A stretch of 64,000 bases of DNA from an uncultured Bacteroidota bacterium. GTDB lineage: Bacteria; Bacteroidota; Bacteroidia; Bacteroidales; P3. This document shows positions 1 to 7,932 of the stretch, piece by piece. The notes under the pieces are model-generated. The model ran no database searches and was not told the DNA's origin. It saw only the letters and a list, made by a program, of their open reading frames with translations. The translations under genes and the position numbers were made by a program. The stretch's first letter is position 1. Every line of letters begins with the position of its first letter. The DNA lies in assembly GCA_902762805.1 (NCBI GenBank), contig CACWPQ010000011.1:1-64000 (forward strand). Reading direction: 5' to 3'.

Positions 1-1
1 G

Positions 2-127
2 GAGGTGGAGGCCGAGGGCGCCGACCTGGGCGAGATGAACAAGGTGCTGCTGCAGAAGGTGGAAGAGCTGACGCTCTACATCATCGACCTGCAGAGGCAA
101 ATCAACGAAATGAAGTCGAACCGGTAA
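2..127 (+). CDS. C-terminal end of a surface/tail-fibre-like protein (partial)
   Basis: An open frame enters from the left edge and ends at TAA (125-127), giving 41 residues. The end is Glu/Leu-rich and predicted coiled coil (KVEELTLYIIDLQRQINE). This resembles the last residues of Bacteroidota surface proteins that carry an endosialidase-chaperone (peptidase S74-like) tail domain, where a short coiled coil follows the domain. GC-rich codon use matches the bulk of the window and contrasts sharply with the AT-rich gene that follows. The family is an inference from the tail alone. Confidence 0.5.
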   Translation, partial: EVEAEGADLGEMNKVLLQKVEELTLYIIDLQRQINEMKSNR

Positions 128-155
128 AGTTCCAATTAAATGGAGGTATAAACCT

Positions 156-1628
156 ATGTTAAAATATTTTGAATCGTCTGTAAACACATTACCAGAGATA
201 GAATTTGTAAAAACGGCATTATCGTTTTTGCTGGTGATAATAATGGCTACAACGGAATGCGTAGCACAAGAGCTTCGTGGAGGAGACTGCGCATCGTCAC
301 ATTTAGAGTTCGTTTCCAGTCGCGACTGCAATGCATTTGAACACGGAGACTGGGTATTAGTATTTGAGGATGAATTTAATGGAGATGAACTGGATACGGA
401 AAAATGGTTTACCTGCGAAGATGGTTGGAATAGATTTCACGGGGAATGCAATGCTGAACTACAATGTTATCTTGATGACAACATAAAAGTTAACAACGGC
501 ATTTTAAGTCTTATTGCAAAACGGGAAAACCCAGGATTTCATCGACCTGACTGCGACGGAATACTACCCTATTCATCTGGTTGGATTCAAACAAAAACAA
601 AGTTCAAATACGGACTGATTGAAGCTCGGTGTAGAGTTCCTAAAGGGAAAGGTTTTTGGCCTGCATTTTGGCTGTTCGGCCATAATAGAGAAATTGATAT
701 TTTTGAGATATACGGTAATGAAACTGATAAAGTACACGCGGATATGCACAATTGGTATGGCATTCATACGCATTGCCCCCAAGAGAGTCGCGTAGAAAAT
801 ATATATGATGATTTTCATGTTTATAGAATAGAGTGGGATGAATTTAAAATATCTTACTCTGTAGACGGCCATATAATACGCGAACAATATAAATACACCA
901 ATACATCAGGTCAATCTATTCCTAATTGTCACACATATGCTAGATTCCGATATCTGTATGCGCTAAACATTTTTCCCGATTCGCCACAGTCCATCATCTT
1001 TAATCTTGCCATTTCTAGTTCCGATGAACATCCTAAGCCCGACGATGCCACACCCTTTCCTTCTTCATTTGACATTGATTATGTTCGTGTTTTTAAAAAA
1101 AACAATGAGAATATGAATTTGGTAGTATCATCTTACAATCCTGACAATGTCAATTATATCACAGGTGGCAGCATATGTTTTTTCCATAATTCAGGCATCA
1201 ATATACAGAATGGTGCATACCTGAAATGTATTGCGACACACGAAATTATTATTTGCCCGGATTTTCATGCTGAGTATGGTAGCGAGTTTTCAGCAACGAT
1301 AGAGCATTTACCAACCAGAGGTGATGATAATGACAATATGCAGTATGTGATGGCGATGCCGCGTCTTTCACAAGACGATACAGAAAACGAAGAGCGGCTG
1401 AAGCTCTTCCCAAATCCAACCACAGGGCCGTTCACGTTAATTTTAAAGGAAGAAGAATCAACCATTGAGGATGTAATTATTGAAGACGGTTGTGGGAGAA
1501 TCGTAATAGAAAAAACAAATATTGGGGAAACTAATTATACAACTTCTTTACACAAATCAGGCCTGTATTATGCTCGTGTCCGGACAGGCAATGGCACGGT
1601 TCATCTAAAAAAAATACTTGTAAAATAG
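156..1628 (+). CDS. Glycoside hydrolase family 16 protein with T9SS type A sorting domain
   Basis: Secreted endo-glucanase of the laminarinase/lichenase type (490 aa). The GH16 domain spans about residues 65-315. It contains EIDIFE at 179-184, the family catalytic motif, with E179 as nucleophile and E184 as acid/base. A hydrophobic signal segment (about 18-38, ending CVAQ) precedes it. The C-terminus (about 413-490) starts with a PNPTTG motif and is a T9SS type A sorting domain, so the enzyme should cross the outer membrane by T9SS. The start ATG is preceded by GGAGGT, an unusually good Shine-Dalgarno for this phylum. Base composition is far more AT-rich than most neighbours, suggesting acquisition. 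The exact beta-glucan substrate cannot be read from sequence. Confidence 0.9.
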   Translation: MLKYFESSVNTLPEIEFVKTALSFLLVIIMATTECVAQELRGGDCASSHLEFVSSRDCNAFEHGDWVLVFEDEFNGDELDTEKWFTCEDGWNRFHGECNAELQCYLDDNIKVNNGILSLIAKRENPGFHRPDCDGILPYSSGWIQTKTKFKYGLIEARCRVPKGKGFWPAFWLFGHNREIDIFEIYGNETDKVHADMHNWYGIHTHCPQESRVENIYDDFHVYRIEWDEFKISYSVDGHIIREQYKYTNTSGQSIPNCHTYARFRYLYALNIFPDSPQSIIFNLAISSSDEHPKPDDATPFPSSFDIDYVRVFKKNNENMNLVVSSYNPDNVNYITGGSICFFHNSGINIQNGAYLKCIATHEIIICPDFHAEYGSEFSATIEHLPTRGDDNDNMQYVMAMPRLSQDDTENEERLKLFPNPTTGPFTLILKEEESTIEDVIIEDGCGRIVIEKTNIGETNYTTSLHKSGLYYARVRTGNGTVHLKKILVK

Positions 1629-1643
1629 GAAAATATATCACCC

Positions 1644-2372
1644 ATGAAGTCTTTTTTAAAAACACCCTTTTGGGCCGTCGCAATCATTCTCTCAAATTGT
1701 GCTTACGGACAAAACAGCACGCTACAAGCGTCAAGTGGTCTTGCCCAGTTTTATGTCGGCGCGGAATTTTCACTGATACCATTCTCTGCCAACAGCAGTC
1801 ATCAGGATGAATTTGCGTTTGCCACACCGTTGCAGTTTTCCACAGGTTTAAACCTGAATTTTAAACTGAAGAATAGATTCAACAGTAGTACTGTTTTGAA
1901 AACCGGCGTTTTGTTTGATGTCTTAAATACAAACTCCCATCTGTCAAGGAGTACGGCCGACGATCAAATTGAGCAGTGCGATATTCTATGTAGGAAGCAT
2001 TATGTCGGAGTTCCCATACTGCTAGGCCATTCGGCCCATTTAACAGAAAAAACATGCTATGTATTCCGAGTGGGACTGGTTATCATCTTTGAAATAGGGA
2101 ACCATCTGGAATACACCGCAAACGGAAATTGGGAGCTGGCATTGGCCGAGCGAAGGTCTATCCTTGACAATGAAAAGGGGTGGATTGCCCCGATGTTGTA
2201 TTTAAGTTATGGTTTTGAAAGAGAATTAAACAGGAGGTTGTTGCTTCAATACGAACTGTATTGGCAACACAGGTTTTCGCGGCATGGCTTCTACAATGCA
2301 GAGGCAGAAAGACCGTTCAGGCCATTTGATGTTATCGGAATAAATATCGGCTTGGGGTGGATTCCAAATTGA
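1644..2372 (+). CDS. Outer-membrane beta-barrel-like protein
   Basis: 242 aa with an N-terminal signal peptide (MKSFLKTPFWAVAIILSNCAYGQ). Alternating aromatic/polar strands follow, with the final strand ending in aromatic and hydrophobic residues (IGINIGLGWIPN), as in small Bacteroidota OMP_b-brl proteins. It starts 15 nt after the GH16 stop, so it is probably co-transcribed with it. It shares that gene's AT-rich composition. No specific function is recognisable; a role at the cell surface is inferred from the signal peptide and barrel pattern. Confidence 0.6.
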   Translation: MKSFLKTPFWAVAIILSNCAYGQNSTLQASSGLAQFYVGAEFSLIPFSANSSHQDEFAFATPLQFSTGLNLNFKLKNRFNSSTVLKTGVLFDVLNTNSHLSRSTADDQIEQCDILCRKHYVGVPILLGHSAHLTEKTCYVFRVGLVIIFEIGNHLEYTANGNWELALAERRSILDNEKGWIAPMLYLSYGFERELNRRLLLQYELYWQHRFSRHGFYNAEAERPFRPFDVIGINIGLGWIPN

Positions 2373-2390
2373 CTAAAAGGATGAAAGAAT

Positions 2391-2471
2391 GTCGCCCTGC
2401 GCCCGGGAGCCTACATCCTCTCCGTCCGCACCGCCGCCGGCACCTCCACCGCCCGCTTCGTGCGCCGATGA
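2391..2471 (+). pseudogene. Orphaned C-terminal remnant of a T9SS cargo protein
   Basis: Twenty-six codons plus TGA read VALRPGAYILSVRTA then GTSTARFVRR. This is the last strand pair of a T9SS type A sorting domain (LxxGxYxlxVxT...rfvk). It has no start or upstream frame: AT-rich sequence from the preceding barrel gene abuts it directly. Its codons are GC-rich like the rest of the chromosome. The likely history is that the AT-rich block replaced the body of a native T9SS cargo gene and left only the tail. Confidence 0.7.
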
Positions 2472-2490
2472 AAACGGCCGCCACGCGCCA

Positions 2491-2582
2491 AGGGGACGGT
2501 AGGGGGACGGTAGGGGTTCTCTAGGGGAATAGTTCGGCCTTTTCCCATTATTACCCACCGATGGGAAAATAGGGGAAGATAT
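2491..2582 (+). repeat. Dispersed stem-loop repeat family 1, copy A
   Basis: About 85-90 bp element built of GGGGACGGTAG units, then TCTAGGGGAATAGTTCGGCC, then the hairpin TTTTCCCAT-(12 nt)-ATGGGAAAA, then AGGGGAAGAT. Near-identical copies lie at 7831-7914, 23001-23090 and 56140-56223. It follows the T9SS remnant and precedes the outer-membrane gene at 2697, in the same orientation relative to the next gene as the other copies. Confidence 0.85.
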
Positions 2583-2612
2583 GTTACTTTTTGCCAATAA
2601 GGTGGGTATTAT
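2582..2612 (+). promoter_or_regulatory. Putative ECF-type promoter element shared with both sigma genes
   Basis: TGTTACTTTT and GGTGGGTATTAT, with the first bases of the two blocks exactly 19 nt apart. The same arrangement occurs upstream of the two sigma-factor genes (4461-4491 and 9133-9163, minus strand). It differs from the housekeeping TAnnTTTG box, so it may be read by one of those sigma factors. The next gene starts at 2697. Confidence 0.55.
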
Positions 2613-2696
2613 GCGTGTAGAAGGGGTGGATTGGATATATTACACAGCCATGCACACAAAAATAAATTAAAAACAACACCAACAACAATAAACAAA

Positions 2697-3431
2697 ATGA
2701 AACGGTTTGTCATAATTGCAGCGTTAATTTTTTGTTCGTGGAATGTCTTTTCTCAAAACACCCTCGATACTCTTTCTGCTTTCTTCAAAGAATTTCGCCT
2801 TTCGGCTGAAACTGGTTATAATTTCCTGATACCCAGCGCAACAGAAAGAAACTCCTATTATATTCCATATTCAACCGTGGTTCAAAATATTTTCAACTCA
2901 CATTATTACGTGGAAAACCCTTGGAAAGACACTGCCTATGGCAATTTTCACCATCACCAGTGGAACGTCGCTATCGCCGCCGAAAGCAAAATCGTGAAAT
3001 GGAAGCTCGCGCTAGAACGCGACTATCTGAACTATGAATATTACGGGGTGACTTTCGATGCCGACTACTTGCGTGTGGCACTGTCACTACAGTTCTTTCT
3101 TTTGAAAAAGGAATGGATGCACATCTTGCTAGGGCCCGCTGTCGAGTGGGGCTGGATTACACGGTATGATTATACCTCCAACGGCATCACTACGCACAAC
3201 CCTGATATCGGGCAGACCCACGGTGTCAATCTGCTTTTTCCACTGACGGTCCTATTCCCGATTACCAAGCACCGCCGGATATATCTGAATGTGGCGAGTG
3301 GTCTACATTTGCGCGACGATCACGAGTTACCCTACAGGAACCGTTGGGGATACGGACCGGGGGTAGAGGCAGGATTGAAGTCATACTGTCCGCTCAGTGT
3401 CGGTATGGGGTATAGCTTTGTTCTAAATTAA
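2697..3431 (+). CDS. Secreted/outer-membrane barrel-like protein, candidate sigma regulon member
   Basis: 244 aa. The start at 2697 is chosen because it gives a clean signal peptide (MKRFVIIAALIFCSWNVFSQ); an upstream in-frame ATG at 2631 would add a hydrophilic stretch. The rest shows alternating strand patterns and a terminal hydrophobic strand (VGMGYSFVLN), as in outer-membrane barrels. The 31-bp element at 2582-2612 sits upstream, linking it to the two sigma genes. Composition is more AT-rich than the sigma gene beyond it. No named family is recognised. Confidence 0.6.
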   Translation: MKRFVIIAALIFCSWNVFSQNTLDTLSAFFKEFRLSAETGYNFLIPSATERNSYYIPYSTVVQNIFNSHYYVENPWKDTAYGNFHHHQWNVAIAAESKIVKWKLALERDYLNYEYYGVTFDADYLRVALSLQFFLLKKEWMHILLGPAVEWGWITRYDYTSNGITTHNPDIGQTHGVNLLFPLTVLFPITKHRRIYLNVASGLHLRDDHELPYRNRWGYGPGVEAGLKSYCPLSVGMGYSFVLN

Positions 3432-3481
3432 AGGTAACCGCCCTGCCCTTGGGGATTCCTCTAGGATGATGGTGTACTTTT

Positions 3482-4450
3482 TCATAGTTCTATGCGTATT
3501 CTGTTGGGTCGGTTGCCGATTTGCAGGATGTAGGTGCAGCCGGCGGCATCGGGGAGTTCGATGGTGCAGCGGGAGCCGTGGCAGCGCTTGAGAGCCACGA
3601 GGACGCCGCGGAGGTTGCGTATGACCACCAGCTCGCCCTCGCGGAGCCCGGTGAGGGTGAGGCGGCCGTCGCTGTAGGCCGCGCCCACTTCCAGCTCCGG
3701 CCTGCGCTCCGGCGGGTCGGGGAGGACCAGCGTGGGGGCGGCGGGCAGGAGGTAGGGCAAGGGCTCGGGGGCTACCCATGCGGGCGTCGGGGCGGCGCTG
3801 TCGGTGGGCGCCTCCTCCATCGCCGGCAGGGCGGTGGCTGGCTCGGGAGCGGGGGCGGCGGGCTCTTCGACGACCTCCACGGGCTCGGGGGCGGGCTCGG
3901 TGCGGAACACCGTGGCGCGCCACTGCGGCACCAGGGCCACGGCCAGTGTCGAGGCGCCCACCAGCATCAGCAGGACGGCCACCACGCGCTTGGCGCGGGC
4001 TATGGCGCGGTGCATGCGCTGGTAGACGGCGTCGCGCCCCAGGCCCATGCGCTCGGCAATCTCGTCGGCGCAGTAGCCTTCGAGGTGCAGCTTCACCAGC
4101 CGCTGGTCGTCGGGGCTGAGGGCGGCGAGGATTTCGTCGATTTCCTCGGCGTGGGAGGGCTCTTCGGCCAGGTTGGCCGCCATGGCTTCGGAGAGCGAGA
4201 GCAGGGTGGGGGAGGGGCGGCGGTGGAGGTGGTCGAGGGTGGAACGCGTCAGCCAGCGCACCCAGGCGCGCTCCTCGCCGGGGGAGGCTTCGGGGCGCAG
4301 CTTGTCGAACTGCAGCCAGAGGGCGATGGAGACTTCCTGCACCAGGTCGCGGCAGCGCTCCCAGTCGCCGCGGGCGCGCAGCCAGCACATGCGCCACACC
4401 AGCGGGCGATGGCGGTCGAGGAGGGCCAGGTATGCATCGTGTCGGTTCAT
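3482..4450 (-). CDS. Membrane-anchored ECF sigma factor with periplasmic sorting-domain-like tail
   Basis: 322 aa. Residues about 8-55 match sigma region 2 (HRPLVWRMCW, then RDLVQEVSIALW) and about 105-154 match region 4 with its helix-turn-helix (LSPDDQRLVKLHLEGYCADEIA). A transmembrane helix follows (about 156-174), then a Pro/Glu/Ala-rich linker (180-250) and a beta-rich end (254-322: GRLTLTGL, VVIRNLRGVLVALKR, TYILQIGN, RIRIEL) resembling a T9SS type A sorting domain fold. DNA binding would therefore be tethered at the inner membrane with a sensor-like tail outside. ATG at 4450 is preferred over GTG at 4456. The promoter-like element at 4461-4491 lies just upstream, suggesting autoregulation. 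A paralogous sigma gene lies at 8620-9112. Confidence 0.8.
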   Translation of the reverse strand: MNRHDAYLALLDRHRPLVWRMCWLRARGDWERCRDLVQEVSIALWLQFDKLRPEASPGEERAWVRWLTRSTLDHLHRRPSPTLLSLSEAMAANLAEEPSHAEEIDEILAALSPDDQRLVKLHLEGYCADEIAERMGLGRDAVYQRMHRAIARAKRVVAVLLMLVGASTLAVALVPQWRATVFRTEPAPEPVEVVEEPAAPAPEPATALPAMEEAPTDSAAPTPAWVAPEPLPYLLPAAPTLVLPDPPERRPELEVGAAYSDGRLTLTGLREGELVVIRNLRGVLVALKRCHGSRCTIELPDAAGCTYILQIGNRPNRIRIEL

Positions 4451-4460
4451 ATACACCTAT

Positions 4461-4491
4461 ATAATACCCACCTTTTGACCCAAATCTGACA
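4461..4491 (-). promoter_or_regulatory. Putative ECF-type promoter of the membrane-anchored sigma gene
   Basis: Read on the minus strand: TGTCAGATTT then GGTGGGTATTAT, with the same 19-nt block offset as at 2582-2612 and 9133-9163. It ends 11 nt before the ATG at 4450. Presence upstream of both paralogous sigma genes suggests autoregulation. Confidence 0.55.
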
Positions 4492-4512
4492 CCTGGGCTA
4501 AAAAAAAATTCC

Positions 4513-5643
4513 TTACTCTATCTTCTTGCCGAAGACGGCGCGCTGCATCAGGGGGGTGACGTTGTACTGGTGCTCCCACACCTTGACGGCCTCGTTGCCG
4601 ATGATTTGGGGGTTGGTGTAGGCGGTGTGGACATTGTGCTCGATGGCCTTGATGTTCATCTCGCTGTAGTAGATGCTGTGGACGCCGCGCTTCTGCCAGT
4701 CGGGGTGCACGCCGTTGAGCAGGAGGTCGATGGTGTCGAACTTGCGCAGGGCCTTCAGCAGGTGGTACCATCCGAAGGGGAAGAGGCTGCCGCCCGCTTT
4801 CTTGTAGGCGTCGGAGAGGTCGGGCACCGAGAGGCCGAAGCCGATCAGGTTGTCGTCCTGGTCGACAATGAAATGGCAGAAGTCGAGGTTAATGAAGGGG
4901 AAGTATTCTTTGATGTAGACTTCGATTTCGCGGTCGGTGAGTGGCACGAAGTCGTAGAGGTCCTTGAACGAGCTGTTGAGCGTGTGGAAGAACTTGACGG
5001 CGTAGGGATATATCTCCTTGCGGCGTTTGAATTTGAGGAGCCGGATGTGGTATTTCTCCATGATGAGGCCGTTGAGGCGCGCCACCTTGTCGGGCACAGG
5101 CTGGTTGGCAGGCATTGCATACTGCTGCCAGCGGCATTTGATCTCGTAGCCGGCGCGCTCAATGAAGCGGACGTAGTACTCTGGATTGTAGAGGGTGGAC
5201 ATATTCTGGCGGGCGTCGAAGTTGTCGATGGCCCAGCACTCCTTGTCGAGGTCGGTGAAGCCGAAGGGGCCTTCGATTTCGTTCATGCTGTGGCGGCGGC
5301 CGTAGTCCACTACCTTATTGAGCAGGGCGCTGAAGACATCGTAGTCCTCCACGAAGTCGAACCATCCGAAGCGCACCGCCTTTTTGTTCCAATGCTCGTT
5401 GACGGCGCGGTTGATGATGGCGGCCACGCGGCCCACCACCTGCCCGTCGCGCCAGGCAAGAAAGAGCTCGAGCGAGCAATGCTCGAGCGAGGGGTTTTTG
5501 TCGGTGAGAAGTTTGCGCTCGTCGCTGTTGAGCGGCGGGATGTAGCTGGGCACCTCGCGGAAGAGGCGGTTGGGGAAGGCGATGAATTTCTTGAGGTCGG
5601 CGCGACTCTCGACAGTCTTGATAATAATCTCGGCCATAGGCAT
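4513..5643 (-). CDS. GNAT-fold acyltransferase, candidate bacterial ceramide synthase
   Basis: 376 aa, two GNAT-like halves. Recognisable parts are an N-terminal domain with FLAWRDGQVVGRVAAIIN and a C-terminal domain with FIVDQDDNLIGFGLSVPDL and GVHPDWQKRGVHS, a GNAT acyl-CoA binding-loop-like stretch. It starts 27 nt after the serine palmitoyltransferase stop on the same strand. In sphingolipid-making bacteria a GNAT-superfamily protein acts as the N-acyltransferase (bCerS) acting after Spt, so this is the best candidate here. That assignment rests on the pairing, not on a diagnostic residue; a general N-acetyltransferase is the alternative. Confidence 0.65.
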   Translation of the reverse strand: MPMAEIIIKTVESRADLKKFIAFPNRLFREVPSYIPPLNSDERKLLTDKNPSLEHCSLELFLAWRDGQVVGRVAAIINRAVNEHWNKKAVRFGWFDFVEDYDVFSALLNKVVDYGRRHSMNEIEGPFGFTDLDKECWAIDNFDARQNMSTLYNPEYYVRFIERAGYEIKCRWQQYAMPANQPVPDKVARLNGLIMEKYHIRLLKFKRRKEIYPYAVKFFHTLNSSFKDLYDFVPLTDREIEVYIKEYFPFINLDFCHFIVDQDDNLIGFGLSVPDLSDAYKKAGGSLFPFGWYHLLKALRKFDTIDLLLNGVHPDWQKRGVHSIYYSEMNIKAIEHNVHTAYTNPQIIGNEAVKVWEHQYNVTPLMQRAVFGKKIE

Positions 5644-5670
5644 TTGTCTTAATTCCTAACTCCTGACTCC

Positions 5671-6861
5671 TCAAATCACCTGCAGCTTCTTGAACTCGCG
5701 GTGGATTTTCTCCACGGCGATGTCGATTTGCTCGTGGGTGTGGGTGGCCATGAGGGCCACGCGGATGAGGGTCTCGTCGCTCGGCACCGCCGGGGCGATG
5801 ACGGGGGTGACGAAGACGCCGTCCTCGAGCAACTCGTGGGTGATGGTGAAGGTCTTGGTGTTGTCGCGGATGAAGAGGGGGATGATGGGGGTCTCGGTGT
5901 TGCCCACCTCGAAGCCGAGGTCCTTGAAGGCCTTGTAGGCATAGCGCTGGTTGTCCCAGAGGGCCACGTTGCGCTCCGGCTCGCTGCGCATGATGCGCAG
6001 GGCTTCGAGCACCGACGCCGTGCTGGCCGGCGTGATCGAGGCGGTGAAGATATAGGGGCGCACCGAGTGCTTCATCCAGTTGATGGTCTCCTTGTCGGAG
6101 GCGATGAATCCGCCCACCGAGGCGAGGCTCTTGCTGAAGGTGCCCATGACGAGCTCCACCTTGTCGAGGCAGCCGAAGTGGTCGCACGTGCCGCGGCCCT
6201 CGCGCCCGAAGACACCCAGGCCGTGGGCCTCGTCGACCATCAGCGTGGCCTGGTAGCGGTTGCAGATCTCCACCATCTTGTCCACATGCGCCACATCGCC
6301 CTCCATCGAGAACACGCCGTCGGTCACCACCAGCTTCGACGCCTCCAGCGGCGCCTTCTGCAGCACACGCTCCAGGTCGTCCATGTCGTTGTGGCGGTAT
6401 TTCTGCGTGTTGGCGTAGGTGATGAGCTTGCCCTCCATGATCGAGGCGTGGACGCGCTCGTCGTAGAAGAGGTAGTCGCCGCGGCCCACCACATCGGGTA
6501 TCACGCCGCTGTTGGCCAGGAAGCCCGCCGAGAAGAGCATCACATCGTCCTTGCCCAGGAACTCCGCCAGCTCGTTCTGCAGCTGCACATGGATGTCCAG
6601 CGTGCCGTTGAGGAACGGCGAGCCGGCGCAGCCCGTGCCGTACTTGTCGATGGCGCGCTTGGCGGCCTCCTTCAGACGCGGGTCGTTGGTCAGCCCCAAA
6701 TAGCTGTTGCTGCCGAACATCAGCACCTTGCCCTCGTGTCCCTGCACATAGACCTCGGTGTTCTGCTCGCTCGTGATGGGGGTGAAATAGGGGTATATGC
6801 CGGCAGCCTTGGCTTCCTGCGGCTCGGTATATCGGGCTAGTTTCTGCTGTAGAGGTTTCAT
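5671..6861 (-). CDS. spt: Serine palmitoyltransferase (alpha-oxoamine synthase family)
   Basis: 396 aa PLP enzyme condensing L-serine with a long-chain acyl-CoA to 3-ketosphinganine, the first step of sphingolipid synthesis. Visible motifs: GSNSYLGLTNDP, DEAHGLGVFGREGRG (about 210-224), and the PLP-binding lysine K244 in MGTFSKSLASVGGF. The family also includes BioF and KBL. The absence of biotin genes and the adjacent GNAT gene favour Spt. A housekeeping -7 box lies upstream at 6888-6895. Length is normal for bacterial Spt. Confidence 0.85.
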   Translation of the reverse strand: MKPLQQKLARYTEPQEAKAAGIYPYFTPITSEQNTEVYVQGHEGKVLMFGSNSYLGLTNDPRLKEAAKRAIDKYGTGCAGSPFLNGTLDIHVQLQNELAEFLGKDDVMLFSAGFLANSGVIPDVVGRGDYLFYDERVHASIMEGKLITYANTQKYRHNDMDDLERVLQKAPLEASKLVVTDGVFSMEGDVAHVDKMVEICNRYQATLMVDEAHGLGVFGREGRGTCDHFGCLDKVELVMGTFSKSLASVGGFIASDKETINWMKHSVRPYIFTASITPASTASVLEALRIMRSEPERNVALWDNQRYAYKAFKDLGFEVGNTETPIIPLFIRDNTKTFTITHELLEDGVFVTPVIAPAVPSDETLIRVALMATHTHEQIDIAVEKIHREFKKLQVI

Positions 6862-6887
6862 AGTGGATTCTACTCAATTTTTAAAGT

Positions 6888-6895
6888 GCAAAGTA
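6888..6895 (-). promoter_or_regulatory. Bacteroidota -7 box upstream of spt
   Basis: TACTTTGC on the minus strand, matching TAnnTTTG with one T fewer, about 27 nt upstream of the spt ATG at 6861. Confidence 0.5.
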
Positions 6896-7081
6896 ACAAA
6901 AAATTTCCTGAACGTAAGCAAATTTTTATGTTAAATTTTAAAATATCTTCCTCGCGCGTACCTCTAAAAATACTCTATTCCACTATGAAACAGCCACTTG
7001 CCACCACCCGCCTCCGCGCCCTGCATTGCGCCCGCCGCGGCGCTCAACCCACCGCGCGGAGCCCCCAAAAGCCCTCCCGAG

Positions 7082-7114
7082 CCACCCCTTTCTCCAAAAA
7101 AAAGGGGGGTGCGC
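7082..7114 (-). terminator. Stem-loop terminator-like site after the 223-aa barrel gene
   Basis: CCACCCCTTT pairs with AAAGGGGGGTG around an A-rich (T-rich on the minus strand) loop. It lies beyond the minus-strand stop at 7141. The rest of 6896-7140 is GC-rich with no convincing gene; a short plus-strand ORF there has unnatural Arg/Pro-rich composition. Confidence 0.4.
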
Positions 7115-7140
7115 CAGGTGGTCGCCGACGGCCGCGAAGC

Positions 7141-7812
7141 CTATCGGAAAGCCCACTGGACCGAAAACTCTATGCCGTACGTACTTTCGCGGGGAAAGAC
7201 GAAAGTCCATCCGTTCCCTTCCGAACCTATGCCATACGACATGATACACCTGAACTTGAAACGCTCGTTATAGGCATATCCGCAAACCAGTTGTGGGCAT
7301 AGGAAAGTTATCATGCCCCCCAGGCCATCCAGCTCCTCTTCCATGGTGATGCTCGTAGGCTTCGGCCGCGGCATCGACGTTCTGTCGATAGTCCAGTCGT
7401 ACACCTCCGCAAAGGCAAGCGAGACCGCTCCGCCCACAAACCATCTCGGCGTTATCGCATAGTCGTACTCCACCCCCACCATTGCTCCCCAATACCGCTT
7501 TGTTATCTTGGACGTGTGCTCGACAACTCTGCGACCCTCCAGCCTGCTTCCCTGGAACGTGGTGCTGATGGCATCGGTGGTCAGGCCCACACGCGGAGTG
7601 ATTGTCCAGCGCGTTTTATGGCTCATCTCGAGGCCGACCCCAATCATGGCGCTATAGGTCGGCCCCCACTCGGCCCCCTGCTTCCCGAATGCCACCGCAT
7701 TGCCGCCCACGGCAAGCGAAATGACTGGTCGCGCCTTGAAATCCACTGGCGGCTGCTGCGCGCACACACCCGTCCAAGCAATCATAATCGTGGCTAAAAG
7801 CATTTGTTTCAT
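7141..7812 (-). CDS. Outer-membrane beta-barrel-like protein
   Basis: 223 aa with signal peptide MKQMLLATIMIAWTGVCAQ. Barrel-type strand pattern with Gly/aromatic alternation (VISLAVGGNAVAFG, YSAMIGVGLEMS, YGIEFSVQWAFR at the C-terminus ending in an aromatic pair). It is the last gene downstream of the second sigma operon and is separated from it by repeat copy B. It may be a target or passenger of that operon. No named family recognised. Confidence 0.6.
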   Translation of the reverse strand: MKQMLLATIMIAWTGVCAQQPPVDFKARPVISLAVGGNAVAFGKQGAEWGPTYSAMIGVGLEMSHKTRWTITPRVGLTTDAISTTFQGSRLEGRRVVEHTSKITKRYWGAMVGVEYDYAITPRWFVGGAVSLAFAEVYDWTIDRTSMPRPKPTSITMEEELDGLGGMITFLCPQLVCGYAYNERFKFRCIMSYGIGSEGNGWTFVFPRESTYGIEFSVQWAFR

Positions 7813-7830
7813 AGCACTGTATTTTTTAAA

Positions 7831-7914
7831 ATCTTCCCCTATTTTCCCATCGGTGGGTAATAATGGGAAAAGGCCTAACTATTACCCTAGAAAACCCCTA
7901 CCGTCCCCCTACCG
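7831..7914 (-). repeat. Dispersed stem-loop repeat family 1, copy B
   Basis: Read on the minus strand it has the same order as copy A: GGTAGGGG units, TCTAGGGTAATAGTT-like core, TTTTCCCAT/ATGGGAAAA hairpin, AGGGGAAGAT. It sits between the stop of the membrane-anchored protein gene (7933) and the start of the barrel gene (7812). Confidence 0.85.
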
Positions 7915-7932
7915 CGTGGCCTCCTTTGTTTT

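Noticed and set aside
3521..4489. Long plus-strand open frame opposite the sigma gene
   Set aside because: Low-complexity Gly/Ala/Arg composition; a GC-driven mirror of the real minus-strand gene.
6886..7302. Plus-strand open frame between spt and the barrel gene
   Set aside because: Arg/Pro/Ser-rich and overlaps a terminator and the end of a real gene.
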